Assembly (NCBI GenBank): GCA_028122735.1
Contig: JAOHSR010000001.1
Span: 103,798 to 167,797, forward strand
Source of the DNA: Flavobacteriales bacterium
GTDB lineage: Bacteria; Bacteroidota; Bacteroidia; Flavobacteriales; BACL11
Reading direction: 5' to 3'
DNA length: 64,000 bases
Part shown: positions 18,395-27,266 of the stretch, piece by piece
How the letters are laid out: each line of letters starts with the position of its first letter
Numbering within the stretch: position 1 is the stretch's first letter
Made by a program: the position numbers and the translations under genes
Notes under the pieces: generated by a model
Seen by the model: only the letters and a program-made list of their open reading frames with translations
The model's database searches: none
Told to the model about the DNA's origin: nothing

Positions 18395-21100
18395 ATGGAT
18401 AAGTTTTCATTTTTAGGCGCTACCCATATAAATATGATTGAAGAGATGTATGCTAAGTATCTCTCAGGTGATGCAGATCTTGATAATGAGTGGAAACATT
18501 TTTTTCATGGCTTTGATTTTGCTCAAAAAACATATGAAAATGAAATTTCTCAAGATGATTTGCCAAAGGAATTTAAAGTTATTACTCTTATAGATGCTTA
18601 CAGGAAAAGAGGACATTTATTTACATTAACAAATCCTGTAAGAGAAAGGAGAAAACACAAACCATCACTAGAATATAAGAATTTTGGTTTTCAAGAAAGT
18701 GATTTAGATACAGTCTTTCAAGCAGGAAATGAGATTGGTATTGGGCCTAGCAAACTTTCAGAAATTATTAATCATCTCAATGTTGTTTATTGTCAATCTA
18801 TTGGGGTTGAATTTATGTATATACGGAATCCAGAAAAATTAAATTGGATAAAAAATAGATTACATAAGAATTCTAATACGCCAAATTTTTCAAATAAACA
18901 AAAAATACATTTGCTCCACAAAGTAAATCAAGCAGTAGCATTTGAAAGCTTCTTACATAAAAAGTTTGTTGGCCAAAAAAGATTTTCTTTAGAAGGAGCT
19001 GAATCATTAATACCAGCTTTAGATACTTTAATCGAACATAGTTCTTCTCTAGGTGTTGAGGAATTTGTTATGGGTATGGCTCATAGGGGGAGATTAAATG
19101 TATTAGCTAATATTTTTAATAAGACATATAAAGAAATATTCTCTGAGTTTGAAGGTAAAAAATACGAAGATGATTTAATAGCTGGAGATGTAAAGTACCA
19201 TCTTGGCTTTACTTCTATTCAGAAATGTACTAATGGCAATAATGTCAAGCTTAACCTATCTCCAAATCCTTCGCATTTAGAGGCAGTAGATCCAGTTGTA
19301 GAAGGAATTACTAGAGCTAAAATTGATGAAAAATATGCAGGAGATCAGAATAAAATATTGCCAATTTTAATTCATGGCGATGCAGCAATAGCTGGCCAAG
19401 GAGTTATGTATGAAGTTGTGCAAATGGCTCAATTAAAAGGCTATAAAAATGGCGGAACTATACATGTCGTTATTAATAATCAAGTTGGTTTTACTACGAA
19501 TTATTTGGATGCTAGATCAAGTACTTACTGTACTGATATTGCTAAAGTCACTTTATGCCCTGTTTTTCATGTTAATGGTGATGATATTGAAGCAGTTGCT
19601 CATACATTACAAATTGCTGCTGAATATAGGCAAGAATTTAATAAAGATGTCTTTATAGACTTATTGTGTTACAGGAAATATGGTCACAATGAAGGAGATG
19701 AACCTAGATTTACACAACCAAAGTTATATGATCTTATTGCAAAGCACCCAAATCCAAGAGAGATATACAAAGCAAAATTAATTAAAGAGGAAGTTCTTAA
19801 TGGTTCTGAAATTGATGCTGCAGATAATGAATTTAAAGTACTTTTAGAAACTCGTTTTGATGAGTCTCAAGAAATTAAAAAAGCTAAAATCACTCCTTTC
19901 TTAGAAGAAGAGTGGGAAGGCTTACCAAGATCAACAAAAATTGATTTTTTCAATACTGATACTACTTTTGATAAAAATAGGTTGATTGAACTATCAAAAT
20001 ATCTATACACTGTTGAAGATAAAAATCTATTCTTTAAGAAGACTCAGAAATTACTAGAAAACAGAAGAAAAATGGTAGATTCTGATCAATTAGATTGGTC
20101 TATGGGAGAGCTTTTGGCTTATGCAACATTAATTGATGAGGGTTTTCCAATTAGAATTAGTGGTCAAGATTCTGAGAGAGGTACATTTTCTCACAGACAT
20201 GCAATAATAAAGGAAGAAAAATCTGAGAAGGAAATTTCATTATTAGATATAATTAGTGACAATACTAATTTTAATATTTTTAATTCATTACTTTCAGAAT
20301 ATGGTGTGCTAGGATTTGATTATGGATATTCAATTACAACTCCAAATACTTTGACTATATGGGAAGCACAATTTGGAGATTTCAGTAATGGAGCACAGAT
20401 TATTATAGATCAATTTATTAGCTGTGCTGAAGACAAGTGGAAAGTGCAAAGCGGATTAGTAATGTTATTACCACATGGATATGAAGGTCAAGGAGCAGAA
20501 CATTCTTCTGCTAGGCTTGAAAGATATCTTCAACTATGTGCTCAATATAATATGCAAATTGTAAATTGTACAACACCAGCAAATTTTTTTCATGTTCTAA
20601 GAAGACAACTAAAAAGAAAATATAGAAAACCTTTAATTATTATGACTCCCAAGAGTCTTTTAAGATATCCAAAATGTATTTCTTCATTAAATAATTTGTC
20701 AAATGGTACTTTTATGGACACAATTGATGATTCTAATGTTAATCAAAAAGATATAAAGCGAATCGTGTTCTGCTCAGGAAAAATATATTATGAACTTGAT
20801 GAAAAAAGAAAAAAAATAAAAAATAAAAATGTTGCAATTATTAGAATAGAGCAATTATTCCCACTAAATATTGAGTTTATTGATAAACTTTTTAATAAAT
20901 ATAATAAGTCAGAAATGTTCTGGGTACAAGAAGAGCCTGAAAATATGGGAGCATGGTCTTTTGTTTTGTCTAAACTGAGAAAGTATAATATACAGCATAT
21001 TAGTAGGGACGAAAGTGCTGCTACTGCAAGTGGTTCTACTAAAGATTCTCAACATAAACAACAATTAATAATTGATAAGGTTTTTAATAATATTAAGTAA
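18395..21100 (+). CDS. sucA: 2-oxoglutarate dehydrogenase E1 component
   Basis: Thiamine-diphosphate-dependent decarboxylase of the TCA-cycle 2-oxoglutarate dehydrogenase complex, 901 residues. It shows an N-terminal DKFSFLGATHINMIEEMY segment that binds the complex, MGMAHRGRLNVLANI, HGDAAIAGQGVMYE, the thiamine-binding region through GTIHVVINNQVGFTTN, and ISGQDSERGTFSHRHA in the transketolase-like half. Separated from the E2 gene by 38 bases. No E3 (lpd) gene is in the window. Confidence 0.96.
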   Translation: MDKFSFLGATHINMIEEMYAKYLSGDADLDNEWKHFFHGFDFAQKTYENEISQDDLPKEFKVITLIDAYRKRGHLFTLTNPVRERRKHKPSLEYKNFGFQESDLDTVFQAGNEIGIGPSKLSEIINHLNVVYCQSIGVEFMYIRNPEKLNWIKNRLHKNSNTPNFSNKQKIHLLHKVNQAVAFESFLHKKFVGQKRFSLEGAESLIPALDTLIEHSSSLGVEEFVMGMAHRGRLNVLANIFNKTYKEIFSEFEGKKYEDDLIAGDVKYHLGFTSIQKCTNGNNVKLNLSPNPSHLEAVDPVVEGITRAKIDEKYAGDQNKILPILIHGDAAIAGQGVMYEVVQMAQLKGYKNGGTIHVVINNQVGFTTNYLDARSSTYCTDIAKVTLCPVFHVNGDDIEAVAHTLQIAAEYRQEFNKDVFIDLLCYRKYGHNEGDEPRFTQPKLYDLIAKHPNPREIYKAKLIKEEVLNGSEIDAADNEFKVLLETRFDESQEIKKAKITPFLEEEWEGLPRSTKIDFFNTDTTFDKNRLIELSKYLYTVEDKNLFFKKTQKLLENRRKMVDSDQLDWSMGELLAYATLIDEGFPIRISGQDSERGTFSHRHAIIKEEKSEKEISLLDIISDNTNFNIFNSLLSEYGVLGFDYGYSITTPNTLTIWEAQFGDFSNGAQIIIDQFISCAEDKWKVQSGLVMLLPHGYEGQGAEHSSARLERYLQLCAQYNMQIVNCTTPANFFHVLRRQLKRKYRKPLIIMTPKSLLRYPKCISSLNNLSNGTFMDTIDDSNVNQKDIKRIVFCSGKIYYELDEKRKKIKNKNVAIIRIEQLFPLNIEFIDKLFNKYNKSEMFWVQEEPENMGAWSFVLSKLRKYNIQHISRDESAATASGSTKDSQHKQQLIIDKVFNNIK

Positions 21101-21108
21101 CATTATCA

Positions 21109-21116
21109 TACTTTTG
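21109..21116 (+). promoter_or_regulatory. Possible internal -7 box TACTTTTG before sucB
   Basis: TACTTTTG in the short sucA-sucB gap matches TAnnTTTG, 22 bases before the ATG. No TTG is well placed upstream. It may give extra E2 transcripts. Confidence 0.3.
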
Positions 21117-21138
21117 TAAAGTATTTAAATAAGATTCA

Positions 21139-22326
21139 ATGTTGTTAGAAATGTTAGTTCCTAGTCCTGGAGAATCAATTTCAGAAGTTGAAATTGCTGA
21201 ATGGTTAGTGGAGGATGGCGATTATGTAGAAAAAGATCAAGCAATTGCAGAAATTGATTCTGATAAAGCAACTCTTGAACTTCCTGCTGAGAAAAGCGGT
21301 AAAATAAAAATTATTGTCGCAGAGGGAGAAACAGTGGCAGTTGGAGATGTAGTTTGTTTGATTGATACCGATGAAATTCAATCTGAAAAATCATCTATAG
21401 AAAATATAAAAAAAGAAAGTACTTCAAAGGATTTATCACTTAATCAAAATAATCAGAAAAAAGTTAAATCAACTCCATTAGCTGATGCCATAATTAAGAA
21501 AAACAATTTAGACTTGAAAGATCTTAACGGTAGTGGTGAATATGGTAAAATAACTAAAAATGATGTGTTAGAAATGATTAATAACTCTTCAAAAGTTACA
21601 GGAAGAGAGTATACATCTAAAAAAATGTCTTCACTTAGAAGAAAAATTGCTACTAGACTAGTTGCTGTCAAAAATGAGACAGCAATGCTAACTACTTTTA
21701 ACGAAGTAGATATGTCATCAATTATGACTTTAAGATCTGAATATAAACAGAAATTTATTGATAAGCATGATATAAACTTAGGTTTTATGTCATTCTTTAC
21801 AAAAGCAGTGACAACAGCTCTTCTTGATTTTCCAGATGTTAATGCAATGATTGAAGGAGAAAATATTATTCATTTCAATTATATGGATATTGGAATTGCT
21901 GTAAGTGCTCCCAAGGGTCTTATGGTTCCCGTTGTTAGAAATGCACAGGACTTAACTTTTAAAGATGTTGAAAGTGAGATTAAAAGACTAGCGATTAAAG
22001 CAAGAGACGGTAAAATAACTGTTGATGAAATGCTAGGGGGAACCTTTACAATTACAAATGGAGGTGTTTTTGGATCTATGCTCTCAACTCCAATAATTAA
22101 TCCACCACAGAGTGCAATATTAGGAATGCATAATATTGTTGAAAGACCAGTTGTTATTAACGGAAAGGTTGTAGTTAGGCCTATCATGTATCTAGCCTTA
22201 TCCTATGATCATAGAATAATAGATGGGAAATCATCAGTTGGATTTTTATGTAAGCTAAAGGAATGTCTTGAAGATCCAAAACAGTACTTGATGAACAATA
22301 ATATTCAAAAAGCTCTAGAATTATAA
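21139..22326 (+). CDS. sucB: 2-oxoglutarate dehydrogenase E2 (dihydrolipoamide succinyltransferase)
   Basis: Transfers the succinyl group from lipoyl-lysine to CoA. In order: a lipoyl domain (residues 1-75, lipoylated lysine in [13 protein letters not shown]), a linker, a peripheral subunit-binding domain near 112-150 ([19 protein letters not shown]), and a catalytic domain with [17 protein letters not shown] carrying the catalytic histidine. The 395 residues match the succinyl rather than the pyruvate-type enzyme, and the preceding E1 gene supports this. Confidence 0.95.
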   Translation: MLLEMLVPSPGESISEVEIAEWLVEDGDYVEKDQAIAEIDSDKATLELPAEKSGKIKIIVAEGETVAVGDVVCLIDTDEIQSEKSSIENIKKESTSKDLSLNQNNQKKVKSTPLADAIIKKNNLDLKDLNGSGEYGKITKNDVLEMINNSSKVTGREYTSKKMSSLRRKIATRLVAVKNETAMLTTFNEVDMSSIMTLRSEYKQKFIDKHDINLGFMSFFTKAVTTALLDFPDVNAMIEGENIIHFNYMDIGIAVSAPKGLMVPVVRNAQDLTFKDVESEIKRLAIKARDGKITVDEMLGGTFTITNGGVFGSMLSTPIINPPQSAILGMHNIVERPVVINGKVVVRPIMYLALSYDHRIIDGKSSVGFLCKLKECLEDPKQYLMNNNIQKALEL

Positions 22327-22327
22327 T

Positions 22328-22657
22328 TTATTCTTCAGGAGCAATAGTTGCTTCTAAGCCATTCATATTTTCATTTATTGAAATTTGACAGCCTAGTCTA
22401 CTCCTATCTGTAATATTAAAAGCTTCTGATAACATAGCCTCTTCTTCATCTTCCATTTCAGGCAGATTATGATCAGATGTTATATAGCATTGGCAAGAAG
22501 CACACATAGCCATACCCCCACAAATCCCAATAGTTCCTTCAGGAGCTAGTTCATAAGAACGTATTACCTCCATTAAATTCATAGCCATATCAGTTGGCGC
22601 TAATATGTCATGGGTCACCCCATGTCTATCAGTTATCTTTAATTTTACGTCAGACAT
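22328..22657 (-). CDS. [2Fe-2S] ferredoxin, adrenodoxin-like
   Basis: Small electron carrier of 109 residues. The cluster ligands are Cys46, Cys52, Cys55 and Cys90 (ICGGMAMCASCQCY and SRLGCQ); Cys57 is an extra, non-ligand cysteine. The acidic stretch EMEDEEEAML before the last ligand is typical of the partner-docking surface. It follows the ferredoxin-NADP reductase gene by ten bases on the same strand, so the reductase is a likely partner. Two bases separate it from the convergent sucB stop. Confidence 0.92.
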   Translation of the reverse strand: MSDVKLKITDRHGVTHDILAPTDMAMNLMEVIRSYELAPEGTIGICGGMAMCASCQCYITSDHNLPEMEDEEEAMLSEAFNITDRSRLGCQISINENMNGLEATIAPEE

Positions 22658-22667
22658 GTATTTTTAT

Positions 22668-23720
22668 TTACTCATTTATTGCTTGGACAACTGCCTTTGG
22701 AGCTTCTTTTCTTGAGCCATCAAAACCATCAATTCCACTAACAGTAGTATATTTGAGAACATATTTCTTACCAGGGTTAATAATCTTATATGCAGACTGG
22801 CACATAAGAGTAGCCTCATGAAAACCACATAGAATTAGTTTTAATTTACCAGGGTAAGTATTTACATCTCCAATAGCAAAAATTCCAGGAATATTAGTTT
22901 GATAGTCATATGTATCAACCTTGATTGCATTTTTTTCAATTTCTAAATCCCAATTTGCAATTGGCCCGAGTTTAGGGGAAAGACCAAAAAGAGGAATGAA
23001 ATGATCCACTTCTATAATTTCTTCATTGCCATTATGTGATATAGTTACGCTTTCTAAACTTGAGTTTCCATTTAATTTTATAATTTCAGCTGGAGTTATA
23101 ATCTTAATCTTATTTTGGTTTTTTAATTCTCTAGCTTTCTCAACAGAGTCAAGGGCACCACGAAATTCATTTCTTCGATGTACTAATGTAACATCTGTAT
23201 TTATATTTGCTAAAAAGATACTCCAGTCTAAGGCAGAGTCTCCTCCTCCAGCTATAACTACTTTTTTATTTCTATAAATTTCAGGGTCTTTAATAATATA
23301 TTCAATACCATTATCTTCAAATAGTTCAAGTTTTTCTAATTGAGGTTTTCTAGGCTCAAAGCTTCCTAAACCTCCAGCAATTGCTACAACAGGAGCTTGG
23401 TGTTGAGTGCCTTTATTTGTAGTTACTGTAAAAATCCCATCATGATCTTTTATTATTTTTTCAGCTCTTTCTCCCAAAGTAAATCCAGGTTCAAATTGTT
23501 TGATTTGCTCAAGGAGCTTATCAGTTAAATCTCCAGCAAGAATTTCAGGGTAAGCAGGTATATCATAAATTGGTTTTTTTGGATATATTTCAGAACATTG
23601 ACCACCAGGCTGAGCAAGCGCATCAATTAAATGACATTTTAGTTTTAAAAGACCTGCTTCAAAAACTGTAAATAAGCCAGTAGGTCCTGCTCCAATGATA
23701 ATAATATCTGTTTTAATCAT
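22668..23720 (-). CDS. Ferredoxin/flavodoxin-NADP+ reductase, thioredoxin-reductase-like type
   Basis: FAD enzyme that exchanges electrons between NADPH and ferredoxin. It is 350 residues with an FAD Rossmann motif IIIGAGPTGLFTVFEA near residue 6, PGGQCSEIYPKKPIYD, an NADPH-binding VVIAGGGDSALDWSIFL near 160, and FAIGDVNTYPGKLKLI. The CxxC redox pair of thioredoxin reductase is absent, which points to the YumC-like FNR class. It heads the pair with the downstream [2Fe-2S] ferredoxin and is divergent from a dicluster ferredoxin gene across a 154-base gap. Confidence 0.9.
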   Translation of the reverse strand: MIKTDIIIIGAGPTGLFTVFEAGLLKLKCHLIDALAQPGGQCSEIYPKKPIYDIPAYPEILAGDLTDKLLEQIKQFEPGFTLGERAEKIIKDHDGIFTVTTNKGTQHQAPVVAIAGGLGSFEPRKPQLEKLELFEDNGIEYIIKDPEIYRNKKVVIAGGGDSALDWSIFLANINTDVTLVHRRNEFRGALDSVEKARELKNQNKIKIITPAEIIKLNGNSSLESVTISHNGNEEIIEVDHFIPLFGLSPKLGPIANWDLEIEKNAIKVDTYDYQTNIPGIFAIGDVNTYPGKLKLILCGFHEATLMCQSAYKIINPGKKYVLKYTTVSGIDGFDGSRKEAPKAVVQAINE

Positions 23721-23746
23721 TTACTTAAATTCAAAAATTAATCTGA

Positions 23747-23760
23747 TTGTAAAATTACAA
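23747..23760. repeat. Inverted repeat TTGTAA-AA-TTACAA in the FNR/ferredoxin divergent gap
   Basis: A 6-bp perfect inverted repeat with a two-base centre, 27 bases upstream of the reductase ATG. The minus-strand reading provides a TTG about where a -33 element would sit for a downstream TTAATTTTTG sequence, so a protein bound here could control the reductase promoter. This is speculative in A+T-rich DNA. Confidence 0.3.
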
Positions 23761-23850
23761 AGCTTTTCATATCTTTTTTTATTTTTAATATCTTTTTATA
23801 ATATTATTTTCATCTTTATTTTTGTAAAAAACTGTTAAAGTAAATTCACT

Positions 23851-23858
23851 TATCTTTG
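23851..23858 (+). promoter_or_regulatory. -7 box TATCTTTG of the dicluster ferredoxin gene
   Basis: TATCTTTG is a full match to TAnnTTTG, 16 bases before the ATG. The nearest upstream TTG (23822-23824) is 26 bp away, a little far, so the -33 element is uncertain. Confidence 0.55.
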
Positions 23859-23874
23859 CACTTAATTTTCATAT

Positions 23875-24228
23875 ATGGCAATAAGAATTACAGAAGATTG
23901 TATTAATTGCGGTGCTTGCGAGCCCGAATGCCCAAACAATGCTATTTACGAAGAGGATCAACCGTGGAAGTTTTCTGATGGAACAGGACTAACTGGTAGT
24001 ATAACCCTGCCTGATGGTTCAGTTACTAATGCAGATACAGAAAATACAGATGGAGGTTTTTCAGAGGATATATATTTTATTGCTACTGATAAGTGTACTG
24101 AATGTAAAGGATTTCATGACGAGCCTCAATGCGCTGCTGTTTGTCCAGTTGATTGCTGCCTTCCAGATGAAGAAAATGTTGAGACTGAAGAAGAATTATT
24201 AGCTAAAAAAGAGTGGATGCATATTTAG
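23875..24228 (+). CDS. 2[4Fe-4S] dicluster ferredoxin with extended second motif
   Basis: Low-potential electron carrier of 117 residues. The first motif is Cys9, Cys12, Cys15 and Cys19 ([12 protein letters not shown]). The second is Cys74, Cys77, Cys86, Cys90 and Cys94 ([21 protein letters not shown]), with an eight-residue insertion between its second and third cysteines as in Allochromatium-type ferredoxins. A roughly 50-residue acidic insert separates the two. Such proteins serve very low-potential reactions. The adjacent FNR is a plausible partner. It converges with nfu with a two-base gap. Confidence 0.92.
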   Translation: MAIRITEDCINCGACEPECPNNAIYEEDQPWKFSDGTGLTGSITLPDGSVTNADTENTDGGFSEDIYFIATDKCTECKGFHDEPQCAAVCPVDCCLPDEENVETEEELLAKKEWMHI

Positions 24229-24230
24229 GT

Positions 24231-24833
24231 TTATCCATTTATAGATACGACTTCCTTAATTTCTTCTCCTAATTTTTGTTTTAATAAAGACTCAATACCG
24301 TGTTTTAAAGTAGCTGTTGAAGAAGGACAACCACTACAAGCCCCTTTTAGAATTACTTTAACTATTCCATTTGAAAATGAATCAAATTCTATTGCACCTC
24401 CATCACCTTCTACTGCAGGCTTAATATATTCATTTAGTAAGCCTATAATGTCCTGTTCAATTTCAGAATATATCACATTCTTTTTTTCTGGGTCTATATC
24501 TTTTTTTTCTGAGATTTTTTTTTCTTTTTCTATCTCAATATTTTCAGTATAATTTTGAATATCATCCTCATTTAATATTTTAGTAATAAAATTTCTTAAT
24601 TCTAAAATTATCTCTCCCCATTCAATATTATTTGTTTTTTTTATTGAGATGAAGTTAGAGCTCAAAAAAATACTTTCTACAAATGGTAACGAAAAAATCT
24701 TTTGAACCATAGGGATTTTTTTTGCTTCAGATGGTTTAAGAAATTCAAGACTCTTGTCTGCTAACATTCTATTTGAAACAAATTTCATTACTTCAGGGTT
24801 GGGAGTGCTTTCCGCGTAGATACTGTAAAACAT
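24231..24833 (-). CDS. nfu: Nfu-type iron-sulfur cluster scaffold/carrier
   Basis: Delivers Fe-S clusters to target proteins. The 200 residues show an N-terminal Nfu_N domain (YAESTPNPEVMKFVSNRML), a charged lysine/glutamate linker near 105-125, and a C-terminal NifU-like domain with GACSGCPSSTATLKHGIE, where the CxxC binds the cluster. Its place beside two ferredoxin genes fits. A -7 box TATTTTTG lies on the minus strand at 24848-24855. A second, shorter NifU-C protein is encoded at 40.7 kb. Confidence 0.92.
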   Translation of the reverse strand: MFYSIYAESTPNPEVMKFVSNRMLADKSLEFLKPSEAKKIPMVQKIFSLPFVESIFLSSNFISIKKTNNIEWGEIILELRNFITKILNEDDIQNYTENIEIEKEKKISEKKDIDPEKKNVIYSEIEQDIIGLLNEYIKPAVEGDGGAIEFDSFSNGIVKVILKGACSGCPSSTATLKHGIESLLKQKLGEEIKEVVSING

Positions 24834-24847
24834 AATTTATATTTTTA

Positions 24848-24855
24848 CAAAAATA
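24848..24855 (-). promoter_or_regulatory. Putative -7 box TATTTTTG of nfu
   Basis: Minus-strand TATTTTTG, 14 bases upstream of the nfu ATG. No well-spaced TTG is apparent further upstream. Confidence 0.45.
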
Positions 24856-24870
24856 CAAACTCATCATATT

Positions 24871-25383
24871 ATGCCATTAATAAAATCAATAAATAATATT
24901 ACTCCAAAAATTTTAGAAGGGGTTTTTTTAGCAGATAATGCTGTTGTTATCGGTGATGTAATTATTGGAAAACAATCTAGTGTGTGGTATAATACCGTTA
25001 TCAGAGGAGATGTTAACTCTATTATTATAGGCAATAGCGTAAATATACAAGATGGTGTTGTAGTTCATTGTACTTATAAGGAAACTAAGACAATTATTGG
25101 AGATAATGTTTCTATTGGTCATAATGCTATTATACACGGCTGTGAAATAAAAAATAATGTATTAATTGGAATGGGAGCAATAATTATGGACGATGTTATA
25201 ATAGAAGAAAATTCTATAATTGCAGCTGGAGCAATACTTACAAAAGGCACTTATGTTAAATCGGGTTCTCTTTTTGCGGGTGTACCAGCTAAATTTAAAC
25301 GTAGCTTGTCAAAACAAGAAATTGATAATAGTATTATCAAAACAGCAGAAAACTATAAGAAATATTTGTCTTGGTATAATTAG
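24871..25383 (+). CDS. Gamma-carbonic-anhydrase-like left-handed beta-helix protein
   Basis: Hexapeptide-repeat protein of 170 residues. The repeats ADNAVVIGDVIIGKQSSVW, GDVNSIIIGNSVNIQDGVVVH and IGHNAIIHGC build the left-handed helix. The conserved metal-site histidines are seen in VVHCT, IGHNA and IIHGC. This matches the YrdA/CaiE/gamma-CA family, trimeric zinc or iron proteins whose hydratase activity is unproven in many members. Its last four bases overlap the convergent murI stop. Confidence 0.85.
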   Translation: MPLIKSINNITPKILEGVFLADNAVVIGDVIIGKQSSVWYNTVIRGDVNSIIIGNSVNIQDGVVVHCTYKETKTIIGDNVSIGHNAIIHGCEIKNNVLIGMGAIIMDDVIIEENSIIAAGAILTKGTYVKSGSLFAGVPAKFKRSLSKQEIDNSIIKTAENYKKYLSWYN

Positions 25384-26183
25384 TTTGATTTCCAAATATC
25401 TTTTTCTTCTAAACTTATATTCTCTTTGAAAAAAATATTTGCACTTTTAGAAAAAGATTCTGTAAAATTTGAAATAATGAAATTAAATTTAGGATTATTG
25501 GCTTGATTTAATAGTTTTAATTTACTGAGTTCTTTTTTAATATGTTCAGCAACAATTTCTGATGCATCAATAACATCAATCTTATTATAAAAGCTTTTTA
25601 TTTCATTTTGAATTAACGGGTAGTGGGTACATGCCAGAACAAGAGCATCAATTTTATCTAACTTTTTATCATTTAAGTAATTTTTGATGATAGTAGAACT
25701 TATTTCTTGATTAAAAAAACCTTCTTCAATCATTGGGGCTAATAATGGCGTCTCTAATGAAGCAATTTCTAATGTAGTCTCTTTCTCTGATAGTTTTCTT
25801 TTGTAAACTCCAGATTGTATTGTTGCTTTTGTGCCAATAACGCCTATTTTTTTATTAAAATATTTTTTTGATATAAAACTAACTATAGGATCAATTACAT
25901 TATAAATAGGAATAGAATTAATATTTTTTTTAATGTGATAATATGCTGCTGAAGAGGCAGAGTTACAAGCAATAATAATGGCTTTGCAATTATTATTTTT
26001 TAAAAAATCAGCAATTTTAAGGCTGTAATCTTTTATAGCTTGCTCAGATTTTTCGCCATAGGGTAAATGTTTTGTGTCTCCAAAATAAATTAAACTTTCA
26101 TTTGGAAGTTTAATTTTTATGGCATGAGCAATTGTAAGACCTCCAATTCCAGAATCAAATATACCTATAGGGTTCTTAGACAT
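25380..26183 (-). CDS. murI: Glutamate racemase
   Basis: Supplies D-glutamate for peptidoglycan. The 267 residues are typical. IGIFDSGIGGLTIAHAI contains the catalytic-site Asp, IIACNSASSAAY holds the first catalytic cysteine and LVLACTHYPLI the second. It lies downstream of the bamA-ompH operon on the same strand but beyond an intrinsic terminator, so it probably has its own start of transcription. The variant -7 octamer TATCTTTA lies four bases before the ATG. Confidence 0.94.
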   Translation of the reverse strand: MSKNPIGIFDSGIGGLTIAHAIKIKLPNESLIYFGDTKHLPYGEKSEQAIKDYSLKIADFLKNNNCKAIIIACNSASSAAYYHIKKNINSIPIYNVIDPIVSFISKKYFNKKIGVIGTKATIQSGVYKRKLSEKETTLEIASLETPLLAPMIEEGFFNQEISSTIIKNYLNDKKLDKIDALVLACTHYPLIQNEIKSFYNKIDVIDASEIVAEHIKKELSKLKLLNQANNPKFNFIISNFTESFSKSANIFFKENISLEEKDIWKSN

Positions 26184-26187
26184 GACT

Positions 26188-26195
26188 TAAAGATA
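26188..26195 (-). promoter_or_regulatory. Possible variant -7 box TATCTTTA of murI
   Basis: Minus-strand TATCTTTA overlaps the end of the upstream terminator T-tract and ends four bases before the murI ATG, giving an almost leaderless message if used. No -33 TTG is visible because the terminator hairpin occupies that position. Confidence 0.25.
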
Positions 26196-26222
26196 TAAAA
26201 AAAGCATCACTAGGATGCTTTT
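26196..26222 (-). terminator. Intrinsic terminator after the bamA-ompH-ompH operon
   Basis: Read on the minus strand, AAAAGCATC, a five-base loop and GATGCTTTT form a stem followed by a T-run. It lies directly between the second ompH stop and murI. Confidence 0.75.
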
Positions 26223-26229
26223 AAGTACT

Positions 26230-26727
26230 TTAAAGTTTAAGCTTTATCTTGACCTTATCAAGGATATTTTCACTTTCTTTTACATACAGAATACTTCCGA
26301 CACTCTTGTCAAAAATATATGTATAGTCTCCTTCGCTTGCAACATCTTCTATTGCTTGACGGGCTTTTTGTAATATAGGCTCTAAGAGCTCTTGCTCTTT
26401 TGATTGTAATGCCTGTTGTGCATTCTGCTGAAAAGACTGTATTCTTTGTTCAAGACCTGTTATTTCTGTTACCTTATCTTGTTTTACTAAATCCGTATAT
26501 GTAGCTTCATTTGCTTGGTACTCTTGAACACTTTGTTGGTATTCGGCAGTCATTGCTTGCAATTGAGATTCTAAACTTTTAGCAAAGGTTTGAACTTCTT
26601 CTTCAGCTGTTTTTCTTTCAGGCATTAACAGTAATAACTCTTGTGAATCAATGTAGCCAAACTTATTTTGTGAGAATGAACTGATTGAAATTAAAAATGT
26701 TAAGCTTAGTAATAATATTTTTTTCAT
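26230..26727 (-). CDS. OmpH/Skp-family periplasmic chaperone (second copy)
   Basis: Periplasmic holdase thought to escort unfolded outer-membrane proteins to BamA. It is 165 residues with a signal peptide (MKKILLLSLTFLISISSFSQ), then NKFGYIDSQELLLLMPE and a long glutamine-rich helical region (residues about 40-115) that would form the tentacles of a trimer, and a closing beta strand. It is a diverged tandem paralogue of the gene just upstream (26744-27253), with a 16-base gap. Confidence 0.88.
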   Translation of the reverse strand: MKKILLLSLTFLISISSFSQNKFGYIDSQELLLLMPERKTAEEEVQTFAKSLESQLQAMTAEYQQSVQEYQANEATYTDLVKQDKVTEITGLEQRIQSFQQNAQQALQSKEQELLEPILQKARQAIEDVASEGDYTYIFDKSVGSILYVKESENILDKVKIKLKL

Positions 26728-26743
26728 TTTTGTTTTTATTAAA

Positions 26744-27253
26744 TTAATATCCTAGTAACTCTAGTATTTTATCACTCTTATCAAGGTTAGAATTTGTATA
26801 AAGCATTATTAAATCACTTGAACTATCAAAGATAACAGCATATTTGTTGTTAGTTGCTAACTGTTGTACAGCATTATATATTTTATCTTGAATGGGTTTT
26901 ACTAACTCTTGTCTTTTTATATATAAATCCCCCTGAGGAGCAAAGTATTTTTTTTGTAAATCTTTTGCTTCTTTCTCTTTACTCATAATTGCTTCTTCAC
27001 GTTTATTTTTCATAGGTTCAGTAAGAAGAACTTGTTCTTGTTGATAAGCGCGATACATAGCATCAACATCAGCATATTTTATCTCAATTTCTTTTTGCCA
27101 CTCCGTAGATAATGCATCAAGCTTATCTTGTGCTTGTTTGAATTCTGGAATTTTATTTAAAATATAGTCAGTATCAATATAAGCGAACTTTTGTGCATAA
27201 CTGTCAAAAGAGATAAATAGTAGAGTACTAACTAAGAATAATATTTTTTTCAT
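26744..27253 (-). CDS. OmpH/Skp-family periplasmic chaperone (first copy)
   Basis: It is 169 residues with a signal peptide (MKKILFLVSTLLFISFDSYA) and the same layout as its neighbour: QKFAYIDTDYILNKIPE, a charged coiled-coil from about 40 to 115 and a closing strand with YAVIFDSSSDLIMLY. It is 13 bases downstream of bamA, so BamA and both chaperones come from one transcript. Two ompH genes after bamA is a common Bacteroidota arrangement. Confidence 0.9.
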   Translation of the reverse strand: MKKILFLVSTLLFISFDSYAQKFAYIDTDYILNKIPEFKQAQDKLDALSTEWQKEIEIKYADVDAMYRAYQQEQVLLTEPMKNKREEAIMSKEKEAKDLQKKYFAPQGDLYIKRQELVKPIQDKIYNAVQQLATNNKYAVIFDSSSDLIMLYTNSNLDKSDKILELLGY

Positions 27254-27266
27254 TTTGCAAATTTAG

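Noticed and set aside
21879-22187. 102-codon minus-strand ORF inside sucB
   Set aside because: Antisense to the conserved E2 catalytic domain.
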